A DNA stretch of 64,000 nucleotides from Fragilariopsis cylindrus CCMP1102. Its lineage: Eukaryota; Bacillariophyta; Bacillariophyceae; Bacillariales; Bacillariaceae. The notes beneath the pieces were generated by a model, which ran no database searches, had not been told where the DNA came from, and worked only from the letters and a program-made list of their open reading frames with translations. Made by a program: the position numbers and the translations under genes. The stretch's first letter is position 1. Every line of letters starts with the position of its first letter. Location: positions 62,001-126,000 of the forward strand of contig FMBT01000297.1 in NCBI GenBank assembly GCA_900095095.1, in the 5' to 3' direction. Below, piece after piece: positions 11,376 to 22,231 of this stretch.

Positions 11376-12724
11376 AAATAAACAGATGATAAAACAACGA
11401 CATATATCTTTTTTGATAATAAAAATAGCATCATCAATTGGACCCACAGTTGAGTGTATAGAAGGTTGGTTTTTGCTGTTGTTGGAGTTTATATGATAAC
11501 AAACATAAAGGAGGAGGAGTCAGACATACATTAGCAGCAGAATAAACTGTAGCAAAAGATATACAATAAACACAACAACTTTCAAGGAGTGCAAGGAAGG
11601 TTGGCTTTCTAATGGATTTGCAAGTTGTTGTGCACTGCATTATTACTTTATATAGGATAAGAAGAGCTTCTTTGATGGTTTCATAACTAGTGATCTCCTA
11701 TACTTTTATATATTATGATGGTCTCACTCTCTAGTAAGATACAAAAATGTGAGAGGTAGGAGATAGCAGATGCACAAAAATCCTAACTAAATACTATGTG
11801 TTGTTCCTATAGAGCTAGAAGGCCTTGTCAATAATTTGGTATGGAACTATAGCGCTAAGTACATTTATACAGAGAAAATTAAATTCTAAGGAGGTGCTCT
11901 TACTTATTATGCCTCCCCTTACTTATTATGCCTCCCACTTTTCACACTAAATGCGTACATTCATTTGGTCTGTCTATTTCTGCCACACTACACAGTAGCA
12001 TAAATAGAGTGTTTGCAAATTAAGGTTATGTACATTGAACACCAAATGAACCCAACAGATAGGTACAAACTCTTGAAAGCTAATCGAAACACTCTTGTGA
12101 TACAATAATTCTTCAGCCATCATTCTTCTTAGAATTCTTCTTCTTTTCATATCATGACAACGTGCTGGTGCATGTCATTCAGCCAGTGTAGTTCCACCCT
12201 TTGGTCTGTATGGTGCCCAACAAGCTCTAAGCTGTTATATGATATGTGTCGTATACATAATATTATCTTCCATTGCACTGGATTTTGAAGGTAGTTTCGT
12301 CGGCGAATTAAAGATGGGGAGATGCGATTGTTTAAATTTTCCATACAATTTTTTTATCAGATTCCGTTTTTTTTTCAGATTCCATGCGACCGAATGAATA
12401 ATCATCAATCCATCAAGCAAGCAACAGCGAATTTGAAAATTACTCTCAGCCATTTTCATTTTCATTATTCTCAAATGTTCAATAACGTCGGCGGTTTGAT
12501 TTGTGTTTGAACAGCTCTATTTTATAATAACGACGATTCACACGGCACAAAAAAGATATTAACTGAGGGAGATCTACTATTGTACAATCTATTACTGTGC
12601 GGACCAGAAAAGTGAATCAAAATTCGCCGAAAAGATTTTATATTTCCTATTGAGGCTTTCCGACGAGTATCAGCATTGTTTTTAAATATTCACAAACTTT
12701 AAACTGATCTATTTCATTTTCATT
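11376..12724. other. Intergenic region
   Basis: No gene is supported. A 19-20-base unit, TTACTTATTATGCCTCCC, is duplicated head to tail at about 11899-11938. Open frames at 11434-11640 and 12147-12510 are short, mutually overlapping on both strands and without recognisable features. The last 100 bases before 12725 are probably the promoter of the next gene. Confidence 0.4.
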
Positions 12725-13858
12725 ATGAATCACAACATGACGAAATTGGACCTACATTTTCCATGTGACCATACTATGGAAGAGGTCATTTCTGCATTAA
12801 GAAACGAAGCTGATATATCGTCACTTAGCTGCAGGTTTGATACTGATAATTTCGATACATCAGAAGGGCTGCGAGAGGCTATACTGAGCAATAAAATATC
12901 GGGAACAGTCTTCCATTTGCAGATTGGGAACTTCTGCTCTGATAGAGACACACATAGACTATGTTTCGATTTCTATCTTAGATGTCTTGAGGGACCAGAG
13001 AACAAGACCAGGGAGTTTGAGTATAGTTCCATGGCTGCCTTTCATATGACGTTGGCTGATGCGAAGAGATGTGCTGTTGCGATTGCATCTAACAACAATA
13101 TTGATTTACTCTCTTTAAGTGATCTTGATTTTCGTGGCAGTGCATTCAACGAAGAAGGCACATTGGAATGCATTTTTGATGCGGTTCTTGACGGGGGTGT
13201 AAAGGTGTTAGATTTAAATACGGCAGCATTGAAGCACATCATCAAACGTTTATGTAACGAGACGTCCGCATCCAAGCTAGCCACGAACACCACACTCAAG
13301 GTGTTATGTTACACTTTTTATCAGGTCGGTGCCCCAACTTATCGTGCTACCGATGAGTCCAATGAAGGAATTAAACAGCTAGCGAACATTCTCAAAGTAA
13401 ATAAGGGACTTGAAGCAATTTCTATTCCCTTTCCACTCATAACCAACATTGGACGGAGACATCTGCTGGGAAGTCTGCGTGACAACACGACACTAACGAC
13501 GCTAATTACAAGAGAATCATCTACCTTTGTTTTCGAAGAAGAAAATCAAGTGGAGGAGGATGAAACAGAATGTGATGAAAGTATATCGCTTCAATCTCAA
13601 ATTGATCGTCATATGATGTTGAACTATATCTGGAAGAAATACGAAGAATTTGCCAGCAGCAAGAGCGGGACGAGCATTTCGCTTGATTTTTATCCGGATC
13701 TTCTTGAAGAGTTAGCGAGAAAACCATTACTCCTTTTCCTATTCATGCAACGAAATCATCCGCGTATATTTACTTCTTTTTCCACCGATCATAGTCGAAA
13801 ACGCCGTCGTCGTCGCAGTATGCGTATAATGAAGAAGAAGCGCAATCAAGTATTATAG
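12725..13858 (+). CDS. Hypothetical protein, possibly leucine-rich-repeat-like
   Basis: A single-exon frame of 377 residues from ATG 12725. I do not recognise a named family. Several segments have the spacing of irregular leucine-rich or ribonuclease-inhibitor-like repeats (IDLLSLSDLDFRGSAF, VKVLDLNTAALK, LEAISIPFPLITNIGRR, NTTLTTLITRES), which suggests an interaction scaffold. An acidic patch (EENQVEEDETECDES) lies near residue 275. The C-terminus is strongly basic (RKRRRRRSMRIMKKK), a possible nuclear signal. There is no signal peptide or membrane span. Compared with its neighbours it carries few amino-acid runs and its codons look ordinary, which supports real coding. Function unknown. Confidence 0.65.
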   Translation: MNHNMTKLDLHFPCDHTMEEVISALRNEADISSLSCRFDTDNFDTSEGLREAILSNKISGTVFHLQIGNFCSDRDTHRLCFDFYLRCLEGPENKTREFEYSSMAAFHMTLADAKRCAVAIASNNNIDLLSLSDLDFRGSAFNEEGTLECIFDAVLDGGVKVLDLNTAALKHIIKRLCNETSASKLATNTTLKVLCYTFYQVGAPTYRATDESNEGIKQLANILKVNKGLEAISIPFPLITNIGRRHLLGSLRDNTTLTTLITRESSTFVFEEENQVEEDETECDESISLQSQIDRHMMLNYIWKKYEEFASSKSGTSISLDFYPDLLEELARKPLLLFLFMQRNHPRIFTSFSTDHSRKRRRRRSMRIMKKKRNQVL

Positions 13859-13982
13859 TGGCGGTGGTCGCAGCAACGACGGAACCAGCATCAACATCAT
13901 CCGCGGCGGATGTGAACGCATTCCTCCATCAGTAATGTTTGAAAGTTTGCGACGAGGATGGTGGGCTGAATATCTGTGATCA

Positions 13983-14001
13983 CCCCCCCCCCCCCCCCCC
14001 C
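13983..14001. repeat. Poly(C) homopolymer
   Basis: About 19 consecutive C bases, very unusual in this AT-rich sequence. A matching G homopolymer sits at the 5' edge of repeat copy B near 40090. The exact length may not be reliable, because homopolymers are often misassembled. Confidence 0.8.
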
Positions 14002-14419
14002 TTCGCATACTGCAATGTAACGACGTTGTATAGGGAGTAACAACAAACAGCTCTACGAATCACTTCGAATTTGAACTTCAGTACTAGTAGTATAAAAAAG
14101 GGGGAATATACATGTAAAAATAAAACAGTTACGTAAAATACAATCTATGATCATTATTATTATTACCACAACGATGGATTGAATCATTGTATTCAGCACG
14201 TCGCAATAAGTATGATGCTTTTGAATATATCATAGAGGAATTGACTTGACGACCCTCGCCGTTTTTGTACGCGGGGGAGAAGATATCATGTTTGGTTCAA
14301 TTGCATGCATTAAACGCGATATATTTAATGAATATATCCCGTTGTATTGTTATTACGATTTGTTACCGTTTCTTCAACGTTATCAGCAACACAACGTGTG
14401 TTATTCTCCCAAATTGTAC

Positions 14420-14800
14420 CTCCTAGTGGAATTGTTGTCGTTTCATGGTGCTTCCTCCAACACCAGATTTTTCTCGTCGAAGAAACGTTTTTTGTTGTGG
14501 AATTTGTTGTCGTTTCATGGTGCTTCCTTCACCACCAATTTTTTTTTGTTGATTAAACTTTTTTTGGTTTACACATTTGCAAGAATAGGTAATGCGTGGT
14601 CGTGTAAAAGCACCACCGTCGCTTCCTTTCTGGATGCCATTGTCACGAAGAATAAGAGAGATGACTTATTTGCAAGAATAGGTAATGCGTGGTCGTGTAA
14701 AAACACCATCGGCACTTCCCTTCTGAATGTTATTTGGACTCCATTTTATATTCAGTCGGTGGGCATTGTCACAAAGAATAAGAGATATGACTATTTTTTG
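14420..14800 (+). repeat. Two pairs of imperfect tandem duplications
   Basis: A unit with TTGTCGTTTCATGGTGCTTC occurs at about 14436 and again at about 14505. A second unit with TTTGCAAGAATAGGTAATGC and then TGGTCGTGTAAAA occurs at about 14574 and again at about 14669, each followed by a CATTGTCACRAAGAATAAGA block. The 202-codon frame over this region (14246-14854) merely reflects these duplications and has no recognisable domain, so I do not call a gene. Confidence 0.7.
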
Positions 14801-14952
14801 GTTCATTTTTGTCGCTTTCATCATTGTCACTATTATGTCGATGGTAAACAATGAATTGCAACAAAACATGTTGCAGTAATATTGTGATTTTCTTCGATGT
14901 TATTAAACGAGACAACGTATATAATTCTTTCAAATTCGTACCTTCTTTTTTT

Positions 14953-16134
14953 TTATGATTCGGTAATTCCCTTGAAGGATAGTACAATGATTCCGATTAC
15001 AGCTAGAGCTGCACCAAAACATGCACGAACTGTTGGACGATCACCCTGAAGTATGTACGATAGTGGTAACGAGTACAAAGGTCCAATCGATTCCAGTGTT
15101 AATAATAGTGCTAATGATATTTGAAACATTGCATAATTTGTTAGAGCAGGTTGTAGAAATGAAACAAATACAACACCAAATGATATTCTCATCCAGGTGG
15201 AATATGATGCATCCGGTAGTAGGTACCAAGCAGGCTTCATTGTCATCGTCGTCGTCATCGTGGTCGTGGTAGATGTAGTAGTAGAAGAAGAAATATTAGA
15301 AATTGACCAAAGAGAAAATGACAATAAGGCCATACAGATACCGGCAAAACCAAATCGAATAAGATTGATTTCAAATGTTGTCATTCCTACACCATATTTC
15401 TTTGTTAGTAGGACACCAAATGTATGTAGAACAACATTTAGAATAGCCATAACCAGACCGTATATAAATTCTTTTGTCGATTGCTTTCCTCTATTTTTCC
15501 TTTGTTGTGCATACGAATCTACTACTACTTTTGATGATTGCCGTTGTTGATGCTGTTGTTGTTGTTGTTGTACGTCTTTGTCCTTTCCTGTCAAAACAGT
15601 GCGTTCGTTGTTGAAAATTTCTGTCCCTGCTCCTACTCCTGCGGATTCGATTGTTTCTTCATCTTTGTCGGACTTCGTTGGATGATGGTCTTCCTTTTCC
15701 AACCCAACAAGTGCAACACCTAATACTGTGAGTATCAGACCAATAATAGCACCACGTTCTAATCGTTCATCAAGAAATACTTCACCCAGGAATGCAGCCA
15801 GGAAAGGTTTTAAACTGTCTACGACGATAATTTTACGAGAACCTAATAATCGCATACCTTCTAACCAGACCCAATCACCAATCAGTATTCCAATAGTAGA
15901 AGATACCATCAAACCACCAATCTTTTGTGACGTAAAAATTTCCTCTGTCGATGGTCCCAATATAAATTGACGAACAAATATAGACACAATGAGGAAACCA
16001 ATTGCTGTCATGTTACATTTGTACATATTTAAAGCAAAAGCTGTACCATTCCAATGATTATCCCAAACAATAAATCCAACAACGACCAAAAAAGGGGCCG
16101 TCAGAGCCGATATTACTCCAAGAACAAACGACAT
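14953..16134 (-). CDS. DMT/EamA-family membrane transporter
   Basis: Drug/metabolite transporter superfamily member, 393 residues, single exon. Two five-helix EamA repeats can be seen: helices from residue 5 to about 150 (including the signature-like stretch SLKPFLAAFLGEVFLDE and GLILTVLGVALVGLE), and a second set from about 235 to the end (with LLLTLESIGPLYSLPLSYILQGDRP, then IGIIVLSFKG). Between them lies a hydrophilic loop of about 80 residues with a Gln-rich run, longer than usual. A further Thr/Met run at residues 300-315 is written by a repetitive ACG/ATG tract. The substrate cannot be told from sequence; family members export or exchange amino acids, nucleotide-sugars, phosphorylated sugars or drugs. 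No plastid-type leader is evident, so plasma membrane or an internal membrane is likely. Confidence 0.85.
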   Translation of the reverse strand: MSFVLGVISALTAPFLVVVGFIVWDNHWNGTAFALNMYKCNMTAIGFLIVSIFVRQFILGPSTEEIFTSQKIGGLMVSSTIGILIGDWVWLEGMRLLGSRKIIVVDSLKPFLAAFLGEVFLDERLERGAIIGLILTVLGVALVGLEKEDHHPTKSDKDEETIESAGVGAGTEIFNNERTVLTGKDKDVQQQQQQHQQRQSSKVVVDSYAQQRKNRGKQSTKEFIYGLVMAILNVVLHTFGVLLTKKYGVGMTTFEINLIRFGFAGICMALLSFSLWSISNISSSTTTSTTTTMTTTMTMKPAWYLLPDASYSTWMRISFGVVFVSFLQPALTNYAMFQISLALLLTLESIGPLYSLPLSYILQGDRPTVRACFGAALAVIGIIVLSFKGITES

Positions 16135-16591
16135 AGGTTGATTTAATGGTGGCGTTGTTGGGAGGGGGAGTGAGTGAGTGAGTTTATTTAATTGCTTGTG
16201 TGTATTCGAGTACTTCTTTGTGTGTGGTGATGTGATTTATCCACACAGCTCGAGATGTGACGATTTGTGTAGAGTATGTTGTCGGAAGAGCGATAGTTGA
16301 GGATAACAAGAGAATTTAAAATTGATATGAACAAAACACATCAAACAAAAGAATGTAGTGCGCGGACGAAGAGAAATCTGATGCGGACACGCGCGCTCTG
16401 AACATTCAACATGGCCCTGTAGTAGGTTCGAAGGTCAAAAGTTTTAAAAGTGAATCCTAAAGAAAAATTTAAAGAGCGACACAAAAAATTCTTTCCGTTC
16501 TAATTGTTACGTATAGACTAGAGTCCAGTGTAAATTTTGTCAATTTAATAGAGTATATTATAATATATTATTTGCTACAATACGTATGAAA
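16135..16591. other. Intergenic region
   Basis: Spacer between two minus-strand genes, holding the presumed promoter of the EamA gene. No additional gene or repeat is seen apart from a short GAGT run near 16170. Confidence 0.4.
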
Positions 16592-17677
16592 TCAATAGTA
16601 CTGTAGCAGTAGTAATAATAAGAATTGCAGTGAATAACCTTGCGCAAAAGAAGCATAAAAAGAACCACCACATGTATACATGCCATAGAGAATTTGATTG
16701 TTTTGTGATACATCACCAACATCAACATCAACACTTTGTGGACCAGCATTACATGTACAATCATTACAATTTAATGCAACATTATCACAACTTGGTGCAT
16801 TAACAGTAGAATTATCCCCCATTTTGATAGTTCCTGTAATTGTTCCTGTTACTGTTAATTGTGCATTATCATCTACAAAGTAGTATTCATTATTACTAAC
16901 ATTACCTTTAATATTTAGCTGGGAACCATTATAACCAGTAGCTTTACCATTCAATGTCCCTGCAACTCTAAAACCATGAAAGAATGGTGTTTCAACCCAA
17001 CTTTGACTTCCACCAAAAAACCGACCATCAGTCACAGGAATATTTGTTTCAACATGCATTTTTCCTGCACGATTTCGTAATACTAATTCTTTTGTTGAAT
17101 TGGAGAGTGAAGTCATTGATGCACGAAGGATCGCACCATCACCCCTAACATGTAATCCAGTAATATGTGTAAATCCGTCTAACACTTGTACATTGTGTCC
17201 ACCATATATCGATACTGCCTGTAGTTGATCTGGTGGGACACCAATACGAACACCACCACCACTAGTTGCAGTAGAAGAAACATCCGTGTTCCAATCAAAT
17301 TCTAGAATATTATTCTCATCATCATCTTTATATATGTCCGGACAGTGACTCAATTTGGAGGCGATGCATGTTCGAACAGTAACTAAATTCGGAGGTGATG
17401 TTTCAATAGTAACACCATTACCCTCATTGGAAGGGAATATAGTGAACGTCGTATTAGGATAAATCCTGTCATAAAAAAATGCACCATCACACAATAGATA
17501 TGGATCAATATTAATAATAATACTAGTAATATTTTGATAACTGACATCCGAATCAATAGGAATCATTTTAGAATCGTTGTCATCTACCAAAGCAACATCA
17601 GCAGAAGTGACGGTGAATACTTGTAGAATGAAGATGAAGACGACGATGGGAAAAGAGAATAATAATACTATATTCAT
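16592..17677 (-). CDS. Secreted cell-surface protein, probable beta-solenoid
   Basis: A single-exon protein of 361 residues. Residues 1-25 are a clear signal peptide (hydrophobic core VLLFSFPIVVFIFILQVF). The rest is rich in Asn, Thr, Val and Gly, with many N-glycosylation sequons (NIT, NTT, NST, NGS, NVS) and a repeating pattern of short beta-strands from about residue 140 to 290 (VSIYGGHNVQVLDGFTHIT, LVLRNRAGKMHVET, LNIKGNVSN, AQLTVTGTITGTIKMG). That resembles a right-handed beta-solenoid or the bacterial 'GIN'/adhesin-head type fold, but no family is certain. A Cys cluster (CNDCTCNAG) follows. The C-terminus ends in a hydrophobic run (YSLQFLLLLLLQYY), consistent with a GPI-attachment signal. 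Probably a surface or cell-wall protein. Confidence 0.7.
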   Translation of the reverse strand: MNIVLLFSFPIVVFIFILQVFTVTSADVALVDDNDSKMIPIDSDVSYQNITSIIINIDPYLLCDGAFFYDRIYPNTTFTIFPSNEGNGVTIETSPPNLVTVRTCIASKLSHCPDIYKDDDENNILEFDWNTDVSSTATSGGGVRIGVPPDQLQAVSIYGGHNVQVLDGFTHITGLHVRGDGAILRASMTSLSNSTKELVLRNRAGKMHVETNIPVTDGRFFGGSQSWVETPFFHGFRVAGTLNGKATGYNGSQLNIKGNVSNNEYYFVDDNAQLTVTGTITGTIKMGDNSTVNAPSCDNVALNCNDCTCNAGPQSVDVDVGDVSQNNQILYGMYTCGGSFYASFAQGYSLQFLLLLLLQYY

Positions 17678-18430
17678 TGTTTTTCCTTTTTATATATATT
17701 TTTTTCTCTGTATTTAGGTTTTGGGTGTTTAGTTTTGTTGTTGTATCGTTGTCATTAGTATGTTATTGTCGTAGCAGTGAAACGACTTCAATATGTGCAG
17801 TAATAATCAAACTTGTATTGTAACGATAATACTTCAAGAAGAAGTAAAAGCACTCTAATAATTTATTTGTGCGGTTACAGTAGTTGACTGAGGCATACTT
17901 TTAGTCGTGGTAGGCGTCAACAAAACGAATATCAATATCACTTCAACAATTTATGAGCGTAAATCTCGCTAGTCTAGTGTACTGTATGCAATTTATCATC
18001 TCGGAGCAGGGTCCATTTTATTGAGTGTACTAGTGTGTGAGCCGGAACTCTGGCCTCCAAAGCAAGTTCTGTCCCTTTCAAAGAGTTTAAATAATGTATT
18101 TATTATTTATGTTACTTTTTGACTCGATGCGCGTAACAACCGTTACTTTGCCAGTTCTGTTGTTTACAACCAATTTAAAAAGTCATCTATCTTATTTTTT
18201 CAAGAAATGAAAGATAGTGATAAAAGATAAAAGGCATTGATTCCCGAAACTTTGATTTTTTTTGACTTTGCCTATTTTTTTAATAGTACTAGGCTATACT
18301 TCTAGTGATTAGTGAAAAAAAAACTAGATTCTACCCATCATATACCAACATTTCCAGATTTTTATGAAAAAAAATTGACTTTGTATAGTTCTCGCTTGGG
18401 CTTGTGAGTCAGCTTCACTCTTGAACTGTA
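17678..18430. other. Intergenic region
   Basis: No gene is recognised. The sequence is AT-rich with scattered homopolymers and probably carries the promoter of the secreted protein and the 3' end of the MFS gene. Confidence 0.4.
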
Positions 18431-19937
18431 CTATTGCTTTGCAATCCGACGTCCCATCCCTAGTGATAGTACCAATAAAACACACGACATTGCAAAGAAG
18501 CAAACGAACTGTACAAAATATGCGTTGTAACTGAATGTTGTCGAATGTTCTACCCTCTGAAGTGCCGTGCTGAACAATCCAGTAACAAACGTGAAAATGA
18601 AAACAAACAGGAACGTATATGCAAAGCTGAGCATCTTTGGGCAGTTCATGGGATATGTAGTTGCTGCCACTACAAACCATGACGACCAAAGCCCACCGAA
18701 TCCAAGGCTTATCATTATTGTGCACGAAATCAGAACAGCGTCCCCGTTTGCTCCCTGGCTGTAGAATGAGAGAACCGCCATGCCAACTGTCAACGGTAAT
18801 ACCCACATTGCCATCATGTAAGGAGATTTACTTTTCGCATACAGAATAGCTGTTATCAAACGAGCCAGGGTCTGTCCAACGAAGAAGAGGAACGCCAACC
18901 AAAATGTGCCGCGCTTCCCAAATGCTAAATTGAATTGATTTGGTAAATAGCCAAGAGATGCCAAATACGTGCCACCGATACCTATACCAAACCCAGCCAC
19001 TATACTGTTTAGAATAAACATGATATTCGTTGTCAATTGACAAAACCACGAACACAATGATCTGGAAGAGTCTTCTTCCTTGCTATTGTCGTGTGTAGAA
19101 TTGGGGGTAGAATCAAGTACATCATGCTGTTCAGATGATGATGCATCATCCTGTTCTTGCTCAATATTACCTGCTATCTCCTCTTTATCATCGTCATTTT
19201 CATTACTACTACCGTCACGAACAACAATAGTAACACGCAGTATACCCACAGCACAATATACACAAGCCATAATAAAGAACGAGTTTGCCACACCAAGCTG
19301 TGGTATCCACCAAAACTCGGCAAGAATGGCAAAAAAAATGGCACCAATACCAAACCACAATGATAGTTGTGCAATTGCTGATCTCATTATGTCCCCCCCT
19401 TTGGATGCCATTATTGTTGATATCACAGTCGTCAAATGTACAAAAGTCATGCCAGCTCCTCCTCCCAAGAGAAAGGCGAAACAAATGAGAGACTGAGCGT
19501 TTGCTGGTGGTTCTCCGATGAGTAATAATCCAATAGCAAGGCAAGATAATGTCATTAATGTACTACCAAATACCGACAATATTCTATCAGTAATTTGTAG
19601 ACCATATCGTTTCTCAATCATATGTGCAACGAAGAGGTTTGGAATTTGCAATAATCCCAACCCAGCCTGAACAGCAACACTCATATGCACGACATCAGCT
19701 TCAGATAGTCCGGCCGCAGTAAATAATGGTGTATATAGTGAAAAGGTATAGCTGATGAAAGAGAAACAGATGGGGGCGAAGATCACATTATTGTTGGTGA
19801 GTGAATTACCTACCCTTTCTTTCACACATGTGTATCAAATAAATAACTCACAGGAATCCTAATAAACTTGATTGGAGAGCGCTTGTTACAAACACTCGAT
19901 TACCGTAGGGCGTGAAGAGCATTGCAAGTACTCCCAT
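18431..19937 (-). CDS. MFS transporter, nodulin-like family, two exons
   Basis: Membrane carrier of about 468 residues with roughly 12 transmembrane helices. Exon 1 (19937-19852) encodes the first half of helix 1 (NRVFVTSALQSSLLGFL). A 100-bp GT-AG intron (19851-19752; donor GTGAGT, acceptor TTCATCAG) joins it to exon 2 (19751-18431), beginning YTFSLYTPLF. The join is in frame and recreates the helix 1 pattern of nodulin-like MFS proteins, where an aromatic-x-FSLY motif ends the helix. The long open frame begins at 19825, but its first 25 codons are intron read-through. A hydrophilic Asp/Glu/Ser-rich loop near the middle separates the two six-helix halves. The substrate is unknown. A later basic C-terminus (GMGRRIAKQ) is cytosolic. 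Confidence 0.85.
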
Positions 19938-20712
19938 CTTTTGTTGTCTAAGTAATGAACCACCACAGTAAATCCGTAGCTGACAGCTGCACTGACGTAC
20001 TTCAACAATGGCGAGTTAGTCGATGAATAAAATGATGAGACACTTAGTCACGGTCGGACAATTCCACGAGATCGAATGTGACGAAGTTTTATTCTTTCTT
20101 AACATGGACGGAAAGGCATCATTCATGAAAGAAATCAACATATGGAATGTCGCAATGTATTTTTGCTGGAGTGAAATACGAATCTAGAGTCTCCACTCAC
20201 GTAGGATCTCCCCTGTACTCAGTACTGTACTGTAGAACGCGCATCATTCATAAAATATCACATAATTATGATTTGACGTTACCAGGGGTTAAGTGTTGGA
20301 TTTGCGAAGCGATTGATAATTATTGAATTGAGGAAATTAAAAAGAAGAAGAAACATCATGCATGCATGCATGCATGCATGCTGGACGTACTCCACAGAAA
20401 AAAACATACTCTATCATCCCGTACTTATAAATTGCGTATGGACCGGCGACTGAGAAGAGTAGTAGTTTGAAGAACAGCAGAGAAGTATACGATGAAATTC
20501 CATCCATACAGGTTCAGGCGTATCGTTCAGGCAAGAACCAAAACACGAATAAAAGGACATTTTTAGATACCGTGACCAGTGTAAATATAATAAGGTTGTG
20601 CGGAGAAGTAGAATTTAATATCTACTCACAAAATCGAAATCTAACAATAACAATAACAATCAATATACCAAAACATTAACAACAACAACAAAACATTATC
20701 AAAATATAGACA
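19938..20712. other. Divergent intergenic region with a CATG repeat
   Basis: Divergent promoter region between the MFS gene and the secreted duplicated protein. A 25-base self-complementary tract of CATG units lies at 20357-20381. The leader just before 20713 is AAC-rich (ACAACAACAACAAAAC). Confidence 0.5.
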
Positions 20713-21957
20713 ATGATGAATAATCTTCTACCGAGTGTCCTTCTATTCCTTATTATCTCTGTCATTTTTTGCGACGGTCTTGACCTTGACCCAAGTCCCG
20801 ACGTTATCGAACATTGCGTTAACGATGACTCGTGTGGTGCCAATAATGCAACTTTTGAAGCATTTTACCATTACGTTGTCAATGATGAAGAAATTGGTGG
20901 TAGTAATAGAGGAGTACAATACACCATTTGTGCAACCAACAGTACAGGTGACAGTTGGAGTGGCGATACTATCACTAGTGTTGAAGCCAGTTCGATTTGC
21001 AAGATCAATGAAGTTACAATGGATTTACCAGAAGATTCAAATGAAAAATGTTCCGATTTGTTATCTACTGATGGAGGAGAACCATTCTCATCCGATTCGG
21101 ACTGTTTGGACCGGTGTAATAATGTGATCTTTAAGGATTGGAATGAGTATGAAGCATACTTGGACAATGAATTAGATGATGATGCTGATTTTGGAGAATT
21201 GGATAATACAATATCTATGGCAACTACTTTGCTTGATGGTGAGGAGGTCTGTTTGTGTAGTTGGGGTAATCACACACCGATCTTAGGTTGTGTTACACCG
21301 AAAGAAAGAGAGAGAGACCCAAGTCCTGACGTTATCGAACAATGCGTATACGATGACTCGTGTGGTGCCAATAATGCATCTTTTGTTGCATTTTACCATT
21401 ACGTTGTTGATGATGATGAAAGCAGTAGCAATACTACTAGTACTATTGGTAGTAATAATAGAGGAGTACAATATGCCGTTTGTGCAATCAACAGTACAGG
21501 TTACGTTTTCTCTAGCGGTACTGTCACTAGTGTTGAAGCCAATTCGATCTGCAAGATCAATGAAGTTACGATGGCATTACCAGAAGATTCAAATGAAAAA
21601 TGTTCTGATTTGTTATCTACTGAAGGAGGAGAACCATTCTCATCTGATTTGGACTGTTTGGACCGGTGTAATAATGTAATCTTTAAGGATTGGAATGATA
21701 AATTATACGCCAATGAATTAGATGATGATGCTGATATTGGAGAAATTGGCAATACAATATTTACCGCAATGACTTCGATTGATGGCGAGGAAGTCTGTTT
21801 GTGTAATTGGGGTAATAGTACACCGATCGTAGGTTGTGTTACTCGTTATAGTCGTGCTCATTCCGATGCCAATTCAATTTTCATAACTACTAGCTTTGCT
21901 GCTGTTGTTGCTGTTATCGTCGCTTCTGCTACTGCAATTGAAATGGCTTTTGTTTAG
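20713..21957 (+). CDS. Secreted Cys-containing protein made of two tandem repeats
   Basis: A single-exon protein of 414 residues. Residues 1-22 are a signal peptide (LLPSVLLFLIISVIFC). The mature part is two near-identical domains of about 170 residues, each starting DPSPDVIE and ending GCVT, at roughly residues 26-195 and 203-375. Each has conserved cysteines (SCGANN, SICKINEV, EKCSDLLST, DCLDRCNNVIFKDWN, EVCLCNWG/EVCLCSWG) and several N-glycosylation sequons. The matching DNA copies lie at about 20788-21297 and 21318-21842, so the gene arose by internal duplication. The C-terminus is hydrophobic (AAVVAVIVASATAIEMAFV), suggesting a GPI signal or single anchor. I do not recognise the domain; an extracellular or cell-wall role is inferred. 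Confidence 0.75.
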   Translation: MMNNLLPSVLLFLIISVIFCDGLDLDPSPDVIEHCVNDDSCGANNATFEAFYHYVVNDEEIGGSNRGVQYTICATNSTGDSWSGDTITSVEASSICKINEVTMDLPEDSNEKCSDLLSTDGGEPFSSDSDCLDRCNNVIFKDWNEYEAYLDNELDDDADFGELDNTISMATTLLDGEEVCLCSWGNHTPILGCVTPKERERDPSPDVIEQCVYDDSCGANNASFVAFYHYVVDDDESSSNTTSTIGSNNRGVQYAVCAINSTGYVFSSGTVTSVEANSICKINEVTMALPEDSNEKCSDLLSTEGGEPFSSDLDCLDRCNNVIFKDWNDKLYANELDDDADIGEIGNTIFTAMTSIDGEEVCLCNWGNSTPIVGCVTRYSRAHSDANSIFITTSFAAVVAVIVASATAIEMAFV

Positions 21958-22231
21958 AATAATAAATAATATCAATACGTCTATAAATCATACCTTAAAA
22001 ATAATAATATTATATTTACCTAAAGAAGGCTTTGTTTGAGTGTAATAAATAATAAATCAATAGGTCACACAAAATCACATAACTCCCTACTTATTGTACA
22101 TCCGTAGCATATTGGTAACAGGTAGGTACCCAGAGCTTTCTCTCGAGATCCCGCCGTTTCAAAAGACCGCCATTATTATGTCGAAGCATGGAGACGATAT
22201 GTCTCCACGCAACTGTGTAATCCTGTAACAA

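Noticed and set aside
14246-14854. 202-codon open frame
   Set aside because: Its repeated peptide segments come from DNA tandem duplications, with no recognisable domain.
19814-19851. A 37-nt intron in the MFS gene that keeps more of the upstream frame
   Set aside because: It would be in frame but leaves a hydrophilic insert in helix 1. The 100-bp intron 19851-19752 also keeps the frame and restores the conserved helix pattern.
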